Positions 39,601 to 51,600 of a stretch of 64,000 nucleotides of DNA are shown here, in pieces. Each line of letters begins with the position of its first letter. Position 1 is the first letter of the stretch. Location: assembly GCF_003073045.1 (NCBI RefSeq), contig NC_037602.1, positions 14,883,731-14,947,730 on the forward strand, given 5' to 3'. Under the pieces are notes generated by a model. The model made no database searches. It was not told where the DNA came from and saw only the letters and a program-made list of their open reading frames with translations. The position numbers and the translations under genes are program-made. Origin of the DNA: Pomacea canaliculata. Its lineage: Eukaryota > Mollusca > Gastropoda > Architaenioglossa > Ampullariidae.

Positions 39601-42600
39601 CCCTGGGGAGCAGCACGGGTGGCTTTTCTTTTTGTGGGGTTGTGGGGGTAAAAAAACACAGCAATAAAAAGAGAGGAAAACACGCAAAGAATAAAGAAAC
39701 GAAAGTAGTATGCACAATCGCTTAAAGGTCTGGTAGAGAGCAAATTTTCTAAGAGAAGCTTGTGCAAGATGCTGACTGCCCAAAGTTTGAGTGAATCCTT
39801 ACATTGTCAAGAGATAGGCCTACAAACATTACAAAGGTCTGTAACACAGATCCCGCGACTGTACATGGATGCGTGATGTTGTTCAGACTACGTCCGATGG
39901 AGAGCTAGTATCATATGTTAATTAGGTGTGCTTTGTGTTTACAAATGTAACTTGCTAGAATGATCTTTTGAAGTGTTTGAAGATTTTCGTAGCTTGTTTA
40001 TAGAAAATGGAATGAAGGGTTGATATTTACCAGATATCTTCTGCACTGGGTTCTTCTCAGTCATAAAATATTGCGCCTCACTACACCTTTAAAACTCTTT
40101 CCTGAATATTCTGAATGGAATGAGGGTAAATCTTGTATGATAAATGCTGTTCATATTATTTATTGTATTCATCAAGTCTTCCCAAGATAGCATAATTCTT
40201 TTTTTTTGTAAAAACATAGAACTTTTAAAAATTTCAAATCGTAGCGACCTCAGACAAGGCCCGCAACAGCGAAGACGAACGAGACTCATTTGTACATCGT
40301 ATCGTTGTCTCCCTTTCATTAAAATGCATGGCATTGCTCCTGGCGTCGGAATGAAAAGCTTCTGGTGAGCTGTCAGATAAATTAGTTCTTGCCAGTGACC
40401 GAGAGAGTATAGCCATCTCCAAGATGCTCAGAGGAAGCATCAGGAAGGAGAGAACACCGGCTTTGCGATGGTGAGAACGCGGTGATCCCCAACCTGTTAG
40501 CAGGCGCCGCCATCTCCTGGCACAGGCGGCATTGACTTCCAGACCTGCCGAGACAAATTGCATGAGATGCTGCGAGGACAGGTCTAGAGATAGCTTCAGG
40601 AACTCTGAGGGCAATCGCGTTTAGATAGCTGAGTAAGCGAGTTTTTGCAAGGAGACAGAACAAGCAGATTAAGAGAAGAGAACCCGTAACGGTTGTGAAA
40701 AAAAGAAGTAAAAATGTTATCAGAACAGGTGAGACTTTTAAAAGACAGAACAGGTAAAAATGTTTTAGACAAAAGAATGGTTGAAAGTTTTGCAGAACAA
40801 AACAGGTGAAGATTTAAGATATGAGAATAAATGCATCTTTTAGATATCAGAACAGTCGAAAGGTAGTGATGACAGGAATAGAGAAATTTTTATAAAATAG
40901 AAGTGGAAGTTGTAGATGACCATATCACGTGATTAGAATTCTTTTAAATCTTAAAAAATTATATTGAAAAATAAAGACTTCCAGACGTCCTTGACATAGC
41001 GGAGCTTTAGTTTTTAGAGACTATGTCGGATTAGAAAACAATAAACACAACATTGCAGGTGAACTAGGTGATCAACATCTCGATCTTTGCTCCTGTTTAT
41101 TCTTGAGGATAAATTTGAAAATAAGCTTCTTGATTAAACAAGTTTTGTCTAGCTTTGAACCACCTTCGTGTCGGATACATTCCTTTCAAGCTAGCGACCA
41201 GACTGGGGTTCTTGTCTTTCTACTCATCATTGTGTGTCCCTAACCTCTCCGCTAAACACAGTTGAGTGAAATATGTTTGTTTTTTGTTTTTAGACTGGCT
41301 TTTTCCACACGGGTGGTCAGCAGTACCTGATCGAGCCGGTCAAAGGTCACCAGCGAGGCGAGGACGACGTGCACCCGCATATCGTGTACAAGCGCTCCGC
41401 TCTACCCGCACACCTCCACCCGAGAAGCACCCGACTGCAAAGGACGATTTCTGCGGTGTTAATGGTAAAGCATTGCAGCTAGAGTAAAAGTATTAAAAGT
41501 ATTAATTCATTATGTTGTATTCTTGTGTCGAGGCTTTCCTTTCAGTTCCTCCATTTCAGACATCGTGAGTCAATACATTTTCAACCCATAGACTACTTCA
41601 TTATTTCAAATTTAAAGAGGATAGACTCAAAGGAACATGAAATAAGGTTTCCCCTGTCAGCCTGCTCAGTCGTAGCGCCTCTCTACTAATTGCTGTTTGC
41701 TGATGTGGTGTGTGCTTCCGTAAAGAACAGCCATGTGTGGGTGGGGGAGAAGGGGGAACGACCGACTAACAGCTGGATGCGGACTTGCACTTCACTGTGG
41801 CTGAAGCCGTCAAAACTTGTGCAGGTGTAGAGTATCTAGTTTCTCACCTGCACAAAGTGACGTGCAGCTTCAATATTGCCGACATGCTCCCCAACCAGTG
41901 TTGACTCAGGTGATGCTAAGATGGTTTTTTTCCCCATTGAATCTCTTCTGATCTATCGTGCTCTTACCTGCCCCTACCCCTACCCCCAAGCTCAGGAAGT
42001 TTTGCTATTCCCTCCCGCCTCCACCCCAGGGCAGCAAACCCTGCTTTCATGTAGAGTCCCCGCCCTCCCACCCCACCCCTAACCCCGACCTCCGGGGTTA
42101 TCGGTTGTACGCTGTAACGATGTGCATACATTTGAACTTCAAATGAATAAGCGTGAGTCTAGAGGAATAACAGGGTTGAAATGGATTCAGTTTTCACACA
42201 ATCTGCACACCCTGTACAAACATGAACTGAAATCTCCTGCCTGTATGTCTTTTGTTGGTTTGCTGGTGTCACAGACCGCTAAGCTCAGGTTCTTTTCGTC
42301 ACTTTGAAGTCAAAGCTAGTTTATTTCCATTTTTTTAAAAATTTTAAAAACTTTTTCATTAGTGGGAAGATTTTCGTCATTTGGGGAGGTACAGACGACC
42401 TGATCGTTTCCAGGATAGCGTGACACAGCTGAAATGAGCAGAAAAATAGTTCACTGCTTTCACCCAGCACCTGGAAACGCACTGTGCACGTGAACCCAGT
42501 AAACTCTGTGCAACGTGTCGTCGCTTTGTGATTGGCATGTTCGACTTGTAAACAGAAGCTTACAAGTTCGATGCCTATCCTGATTTCTGTGACTTGAAAA

Positions 42601-45600
42601 GTCCGCCATCCCTTTGTGCCTGTCATGAAGATGATGCTTGATATCTTAGGAACGATAAGCGCGAAGGAGAAGGTTGTTATTTGCCTTCCACGTGTTATTT
42701 TTTAGACACAATGAACTACTTATAGTTCATTGACCCTTTGAGCAATCAGACTTTGAGGCCGTTTACCTCTACTTTTATGCTCACTACGCAGTTCCCCTCA
42801 CTGGCCTTCTTTTCAAGTGGGTTTTTAGAAGTGGGCACCGTCCCAACAGCAATCACTGAAAGCAGCAGATGTCGTTCCCCACCTCCAGTTCCACTCCCCG
42901 CCACGCCACTTTGTTTCTGATGATCCCTTTCAGGTGTACAGTCGTCATTTATTATATTTTCTCCACTCAGGTTTCATACAGTTCCGGTGTTCATCTCACG
43001 CAGGACATCTTCTAACGGCGAAAACGATAATCAGTGGGGTGGCTGGCAAAGGTTAATCAGTGGGCCGGCTGGCCAAAGGACAGGGGAGGCAATCGTGTGT
43101 CGGGACGAGGAAGGGGAGATTAGCCGTTCGCTGTGCAAGCGCAACAGGACGTGACTTGCGCCCCGCGGTGGGGCCTGGCGCGGTGTAAGAACCCACAGAC
43201 GCCTTCCTATCATGGGAACGACTGTCTTCCTGATGTTCCCATACACTGTCTTCCGGTATGAGTCGACAGGACCAGTGCCAGTCCAGTCAAAAGGTCGGAT
43301 CGCGAGAGGACGAGTATGCAGAATTATTATCTCTCGCTCTTTAAAACAGATGTTCCGTGCCACGTAGCACGTAGTACGGCAAGCAGCTGTTTACCCAGTT
43401 CGCTGATGAGCTGCTCGTGAAGCCCACCAGTTACGTAATTCGGAAACGGTTGTGCTCAGACCTACCCCGGGTGGGACTTATAGAGCTCGGTCATTGATTC
43501 CGATTTTGACTGAGAAAGTGTAGTGTTTGTTTTTGGTGCAGGTGTAATCGCTATGCAGCTTATGTTTATTTGACATAGTGGGGAAATGGCATGTGGTCAT
43601 CGTTACGTTTATACAAAACCATCAAGTTAAAAAGTTTATTATCGGGCAGATGTTAAGATTGCTTCTAAAAAAGAGTAGGATACGTTTATGTTATGCAAGT
43701 CCGACGCAAATAAGAGAAAGTTTATTTGGATTCAAAGATGATAAGGTTTGATTTAGGTTGTAAGGTTTATTCCAGAGGAAAGAGGATTAAGTTCATTCTG
43801 AAACCAAAAAGAACAATGACTAATTTAGTAAAAAGAGGATAAGGGTTATTCTGAGGTAAAGTTGTTGTAAAGCCCAGTGCTTACTGTTTAATCTGAAACA
43901 AAAATTATTTGTAAATAAATGACACAAGGTTTCTTAACAGGCAAAGAAAGTATAATATTTCATTCAAAGCAAAAAGGGATAGGATTTATCATGAAGAAGA
44001 GTATATGCTTTAGGTTTCATCTGGAGCAAAGATGGCAAAATTTATCATGAAGCAGAATATGCTTGCAGTCTTTAAACATCCAGGGCAGCGCCTCAACTCC
44101 TTTCAGTTTTAGAGTATCGTGTGATCAGTCAGAGGCTTGCAGATGAATTAGTTAAAAGCAATCGGACGATCTGAAAGTTCAATTAGTCCTTCAATCGACA
44201 GGTGAGGGAGCGTTGACCTTCAGGTGCTGTATAGTCGCAAGGGGACGCCACCCTCTCAGGCAGGTTGCAGTTCCGGCCACCCGAAGGGCCCCGGGAAGAT
44301 TAACCAACGCTGTTCAGACAGAACGCAGACAGCAACAGACTCATTACTCATGCCACTTCTGTCTGGTATGCCAGACAAAGTGCAGTTGTTAAAGGGCAGC
44401 AGGTATCAAGTTCGCTTCCCCTTGTCGCTCCATCGCCCACGCGCGGTTCACGCGAACGAACGTGCAGTCAGGCTCGCACTTTTCTTGTCGGACAAGGGCT
44501 GGTGTGCATAATGCCAGTCAGCAGTATTTACCGGCGCTTTTACAGATTCTGCTAAGTAAAAAAATGGAAGGTAGTTCAATTGCCCTAAAACCACGTGCGG
44601 CAAGAAAAGGTCACTGAGCATCACTTATGCACCCGGTGGCAGTTATCTCACAGGGATAGCATCTAAAGGTTACTTGAGAGAGGAAGGGAAGGTGGGAGGT
44701 AGAAAAATATGTGCACGTTTCTTTAAACTAAATATATGACTGTCACTGCGTCCTGAGGGACTATCCTGTGTGTTTTTGTTATAAAGGGAGTGGTTTTAAA
44801 TGGTATCTCAAGCTGTGTCTAAACGAAAATTATTCACAGGAAAGAAAAATCTGCCTTTCCTCCTAGTCCTACTCCTCCACCACGCTAAAATATTTTAACT
44901 GTCATGATTATTTACGTAGTTTTAATCAGCAGTTAAACACCATCGCAGTTTCCCCTAAAAAAAAAAATTGATTGGACATCGTCAGCCCACTGACTGCAAG
45001 GAAGCAAGCACTCGTAGAGAGCAGTAAGTAGGGAGGTTGCTCCCCAGCCCTCAGCCCACAGCAACAGAGTACGATTTCCTATCTCCCTCGGTTGTGCTTT
45101 ATCGCCTCAATCTACGTGCCTGCAAGTGGAGCAAAACCTAAAACCGATGTCTACAGGCACGAAGTTCGCGTCATCAGCAGGGAGATAACTCTGGGGGTGC
45201 GAGATGAGCACGTGTTCCCACCAGCAGGGAGATCACTCTGTATTATTACTTGTGTCATTGAATCCAGCATATATACAGCGAAACCTTTGTCGCGATTTTA
45301 GCGCTTGGTGCTATTGGGAATCTGGTGACCGGTCTCAGAAGTATTCATTGCGGTGTTTTTAAAGTACAACCCTCCCTCCGCCAAGTTCCATAAATAGTAA
45401 GAATGGAGTAGATGCACAGAAGGAAGGGGAGGGTTTAAAGTGAGAGCTTATGGATCACCATCAGTGATGCTCCCTGCAAACCTAGTGTATGACATCCCTA
45501 CCGTACCTACATCCCCAGCACCAAGGGCAACACGTGGACTGAGGTTATCTGCGGACCAGGAAATGTACTTGATTGCAGGTAGAAGTCCTGGTTGCCGGTC

Positions 45601-48600
45601 AGTACAACTCCTTTAGGGGCTTGACACGCATTCCTATGACTTCAGGATGTTTGCGGGGGAGGGAGATAAGCGGGGAGGGCAAGAAAGGATTTTTTTTGTG
45701 TGTGTATGTGCTTTCCTTCCTTTCCTTGACTGTCACTGATACAATGCGGTGGAAGACCTTTTACAGAAAACAAAGACGAACACAATAAAAAGCAAGATGA
45801 TAGAATCTACAACACAGGATATTACAGATACAACATCAGTACAGAGTACACAGTACTGTAATCATTTATACTACCCTGTCACCTTCCTGAACCTACAACT
45901 TCATGTTTTTGCAGACAACCTCGAACACGTCATCAGAAAGAGAGAACGCTGGGAAAAACACCGACAGAGCCAGGAAAGAAAGAAACGGATGGCTAGCGAA
46001 GCAGAGGAAGGAGGGGAGGCAATAGGCGCAAGAAACGCTCCATTTCGAGCGAGAAGAACGTGGAAACGCTTGTAGTTGTCGATCCTGACATGATGCGCTA
46101 CTACCAGAACGAGGACATCGAGAACTACGTCTGACTGTCATGAACATGGTCAGTCACTCCTCCTTCAGCTCCGACATTCATCCAGTTATACTCCAGTAGC
46201 AACGAATAGTGTTAAGTCACACTCCTCACCACAGATGCACGTACCCGAACGCGCGCGCACACACACACACGAATGTACGCAAACATATATCAGTACATGT
46301 ATATGCATAAACACTTGCACGCAAGTATGTATGTAAAATAGTCTGTGTGTGTGTGTGTGTGTTGGTGTGTGAATGTGTGTGCGGGCAGGCATAATTTTAA
46401 CCCTAGACAAAATAACTATCTACGCGTGAAAGGTGTATGCAAAAGTGAGAGGGTAACAGTCCGCTGGAGTTTCGTGTATAAGGGAAGCTACTTCGTTATT
46501 TGCTGTATAAAAAGTTAAAGAGTACACTCCCTTGGAAAGATCTGTCTGTCCTCAGTCGAGCCCTGCTTTTCATTACTTTTATTCGATTTTTTTTGCAGGT
46601 TGCCACGCTTTTTCATGATGCGTCCATTGGAAATGCAGTCAACATCGTTATCGTTCAGACTGCTGCTGCTGAAAGATCTCGATGTCAGTTGTTTCACTTG
46701 TCGCTCCATTTACTGTGTTTGATGATTTATTATCTGCCTTGTCTGCTTTGTCTATGCATCGAGATGCGTGTTGTCAGCTACAAACACTGGACAGTTTGTC
46801 ATTTGTACAAAGACAATAGAAGGACTCCGGATGTCCCATCATGGATAACTCTAATCACGATAGTCTACGTGTGTCTTATTTGTACACATATATTATCTCT
46901 GTATCTAGGAAATGCTGTATTGCACTCGGTCAGAAAGAAATGTACCCTAGTAGCCTTTAAAATATGTGATGTTTAGTTTGGGTATACCCTGTTTTTAAGA
47001 TGACTAAAAATTAAGTCAAACCTTAGTTTCGAGAACGTTTATAAAGAAAGAAAAAGATTGAGGAAAGTTTTATGACAGTGCTTCATTGACAGTAAGGAGT
47101 ACGATGAAATATAACTAAGGATATTGGCGTGTGTGCTACTTCGTGACTTGTTTACCACTTGCAGGAAAAATATGGTGGATGTAAACGTCAGTCTGTAACA
47201 TCTAATGATGTTATATTTCCTTTCAGGAGGATCTGGAGATCACACATCACGCTGACAACACCCTCCACAGCTTCTGTAAGTGGCAGAAGTCCGTCAACTT
47301 CCGCGACGACGATCACCCCAACCACCATGACGTCGCTCTCCTCCTCACCAGGTGACGTCCGTTAATATAACCACTAGCAGGTTATTACTTCGACAGTTGT
47401 CGATGTGCATAATCCGCTACTCAAAAAATGGGAAGCAACTATGGCAGCCTCACTTGGCACAGAGTTGTCTGGATTTATGTGGCCATAGCATCATGACTAT
47501 GAGGAGACATCCTACAGGACAGCTAGGAGAAACTTTAAATAGTACTTTCCTAAAATAAAAAAAAAAATCTTTACAGGAATTATGTGCACTTCCTTTAGAG
47601 TGCGCTGCCTTAGAAGCCCCAATACTCACGTAAAGGAGTCACAAAGATAAATGTCTTTCATACTCTCAGTCCCTTAATCTCACACTATGAGTCTGTTTCT
47701 CCCTATCTTATCACCTCTTCCTTCTGTAACGTATGCCTTTTGTTATTCTAGTTAGTTTGGTCCTTGTTACTCATCGAGGAGCATAGGGCCGCAATTTGTT
47801 ATTCTAATACCTGTACATAATTTTTCCCGATGGGTGTGTTCTAGAAGAAAAAGAACACCGATCTTGTTTATGTGACAGTTACTGTCGCTCTCCAGCAGGT
47901 TCCAGAGGTTTAGTGCTTTACTGTGTGTGCAGGCGCAACATCTGCAACCGTATGAATCAGCCATGCGGCACACTGGGTCTCGCACAGGTGTCTGGGATGT
48001 GCCAGCCGCATCGCTCGTGTAGCATCAACGAGGACACAGGGCTGTCGCTAGCCTGGACGGTCACGCACGAGCTTGGACACAAGTAAGTCATCAGCCGCCA
48101 GTGAAGAGCAAGGACACTAGCAAGTCACTCAACCATGCCGTCCATCGAGCTAAAACATTCGGTCAGCTGCGACCCTGCGAGCGCTAAGAAAATATAGTTA
48201 ACATTACTTAGTTGTTACCATTAACTCACCAATTAGCAAGTGTGTCGAGATCAGTGGATGTGTTTGAGGGGTGTGGGATATGCTGACGTCATTGCGATTA
48301 CGTTTTCGTTGTACGTTGGCGTCATCAGTTGCATGTTTGAGGGGATATGGTGATGTCATCGCGTCCATGTTTGTCACAGTTTTGACATGAAGCACGACAA
48401 CAACTACAGCTGTAAGAGTGCCCCGAACGACACCTACGTGATGGCCGCCCAGCTGTCTTGGGACAAGAGCCCCACCACTGGTCAGACTGCAGCAGAGCCT
48501 CCATCACAAAATTCCTGGAGTAAGTCTCTCTGTCTCTCCCTGCACCTACCTCGCTCAACTCTGTTGTGCTGTGTTGTGATGGGATGAGATGAGTTCGCAG

Positions 48601-51600
48601 GGCAGACAGTCCGGAGGGTTTCTCCAGTTTCCTCCATTATAGTGCGAAACGACATCTAAATAGAAGCACTTTCCCACCAAGCAACCAACCAGCCACAAAG
48701 GGACGAGAGGACACCTGTTTGCAGGAAGTATTCTCCGAGTACTTCAGTTTCCTCCCTTTCCCTCTCCCCTCATAGTGCAGGAAGCCACCTCAAGGTGAAA
48801 GTACTTTCCCACACAACTAACGGAAGGAGAGTGGCGCCCGAACAAAAATTATAGTCACGGGACACTGTATGTGACACCGTGTCGCAGGTCTACATATGAG
48901 GGTACTCCGGTTTCCGTCCATCATCCCTCTCCCCTATAGCTCGAGATCACGGAATTAAGCAAGGAGAGGAGACGTGCTGGAGATAAGGTCGGCGACACAC
49001 AGACCGACACGACCCTTTGTCGCCGCTCGCGACACGACGCGGAAACATGTTGCCAAGGGAACCCTGCCCTGACATTTGTTCCCACCGATACGATAAAGGG
49101 CAGTATATGTGCTGACTCTTCCTGCATCTAGTCAAGTGCGTGGGAGAATGTTTACTCCAATCCCCACAACTCAGTTACATTAGTCACACCCGAAAAGGCA
49201 AAAGGTAGCACTGAAAAGGAAAAGTTCCGAAGTAAAGGGAGAAAGCGCTTATGTCTCGGCAAAGGGACAGGTTTAGATGAAAGCTGCGAGTGAGTGTTCT
49301 CATTCTCCAAATTAGGATGGGAAAATAGCGAAAGAACATGTTGGGAAATGAACCATAGACACACTGACGTAATTGTTGCTGCTGGAGTGGTGTTAATGAT
49401 CAAACCCTTGAAGAAAGCAAACATTAAATCGACGCTATTCATGACGAACTCCCCAAACACCTGGTAACCGTCTAATCAAGGGTGTGGTGGTGTCTTGCTG
49501 TTCAGGGTAAAAAAAAAAAAATACAAACAAACAACATCTATAAACAAGATGTGTGGATGTGTGTAGGCGGGAATACTTGCCTGAGGGTTTTCTTTGCGTG
49601 TGTACGCATGCCTATGAGTGTGTACGCGCGTGTGCGTGTGTGGGTTCATGCATGCGTGTGTGTGTGTGAGTGAGTGAGAGGCAGAAGAGAGAAGAAAGAA
49701 AATTTCTAAGATTTTTAAACGAATTTACACGATTGCGACTAAAACGTTGACAGAAGAGTTAGCACTGTTAGTTTGCTCGTCGACTGACTTGTTATTTACC
49801 CTGATGTCGCTGTGGCAGTCGTGACTGGGGGTTCTGTCTGGACGACGAACCGGGTCACCACGACTTCAAGTACCCTGTCCTGCCTGCAGGCACCATGTAT
49901 GATGCCGACCACCAGTGTCGGATCCTGTACGGACAAGATGCCGCCCTGTGCAACGGAATAGAGGTGTTGGAGGTGAGAACTCAGCTGTCTGTGCTCCCCT
50001 GTTTAGTTCTCGTGTAGTGCATAGACAACACTCTTGTCTTTTGGTGTCTTTTAAAAGTTTGTGTTTTGTGTTTTTTTGTTTTTTTTTTTAAGAGCAGAGA
50101 GACACACACACACAAAACAGAAGTAAACAGCGAAAGAAATAATGAAAAAAAAAAAAGAAACAACAACAAAAAAACCCAAAAAGCAAAATAAATAAGAAAA
50201 AATAGAATGAACGCAAGAAAAAAGTGAAACAGAAGTTAAGGAGATTAAAAAATTAAAAAAAAACGAACCTCCACTTGAGGAACAAATAAACTATGTAAGG
50301 AAGTAAGTGAGGCCATCAACAAGCCAAAAAAAAAAAGTCAAAAACAAATTTCAATTATACTAAAAATATTTTTTTTCACTTCGGTCTCGGGATTTTTCTG
50401 AACACATATAACTCAAAATATAAAAGCACGAGGGGCACTTTTGGAATCTGGAAAACACCAGAGGCCCTCAAACTTATATATTAAGTTATAAGTATGAAGG
50501 AAGACCCCAAGACCTAATGAAAATTGTCCGTTTGAAATAAAAGTGTGCTTATAAAAGCATTTTTTACTTGCTTTTATTATAAACGTTTTTAGTCTTTTTA
50601 AATTTGTCGTTTTACTTTGTGACGTTATTCCCTTCTTATTGGGCAGTTTAAGGGAGATAACCTTTACGTGACTAGTCCTAGGTCAGCAATTACCTACCTC
50701 CCCTAATCCCCAGAGGTTTTCATACAAAATAAGTAGAAAAAAAATTATTTTACTACTTGTGGACTGCTGATAATGATTTAATATTGCATTGTCGCTAGAA
50801 GTAATTGGTGAAATGACACTGAACTAAATCGATTACAAAATCTGAAACAGACAACAAATAGTGAGCTAAGTAAAAGAGTCTGATATGGTCGTCCACTATC
50901 CTTTTTTTGGACTCTTTTGGGGAGTGAGGTGTGAGGGACCTCACTTTTCTTGGGACCATCCTTTTGTGAGGGCGGTGCACATCTCCTTTTCCTCGCTGCA
51001 TTAACTTTGCCATCCCTCCATGGACTTCAATCCCCTTTCCCTACAGCTGAATCGACTAACACGCCTTAGACTTCGGACACCACTCGGCTATCCCAGACTA
51101 ACAAACAAACCTCAAAAAGAAAATTCCAATAACCCCCCTTCCCTTCCCCCCAAAAAAAAATGAACACAAAAGGACAAACATTTCAATCGTGAGAGATAGG
51201 CATTTCTATCACAAGCAACAAGTCTATGTAGGTCCATATTTGTTAATTTAAAGATTTCCTTTGTCGGCAGAATATCTGCTCGACACTCTGGTGTCGGGTG
51301 AACAACAAGTGTTCGACTAAGCTGCAGCCAGCCGCGGAGGGAACCATTTGCGGCACCAACAGGGTAGGTGACCTCTTCTACCGACTGGGAAACTAAACCC
51401 ACTTTAATGAGCTAGAAACAAAAGGGTGGGGTGATGGTGGTTTGGGGTGGCTTAGAAGTTGTGTAAATCATGCTTAAGAACCTATTTGCGAAAATGCAAA
51501 AGTCAAATGCGCACACACATAAACACGGCAAATATTTCTTTTACTGATAGCGTCTGAGGAACACTCTAAACTTTTTCAAGAATAGTAAAATCTGATTGCT

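Larger units (their letters stand above)
4806..41293 (+). other. ADAMTS7: Intron 1 of those visible (36.5 kb)
   Basis: Bounded by gtgagt at 4806 and tttttag at 41291-41293, phase 0. It holds two tRNA-derived SINE copies, several microsatellites, minisatellites near 14.5, 23.4, 28.4 and 38.2 kb, a purine-rich tract near 37.6 kb and CTCF-like motifs. Open frames here are short, overlap others on the opposite strand and show no domain I recognise. I see no convincing nested gene. Confidence 0.8.

Noticed and set aside
46500..46976. 158-residue plus-strand frame around exon 4
   Set aside because: Only the part at 46599-46660 is ADAMTS; the rest is intron read through because of the frame change.
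48520..49818. Search for an extra exon encoding the CSR..ITxFLD segment of the protease domain
   Set aside because: That segment is already in exon 7 in a shifted frame, and phases fit exactly without another exon.
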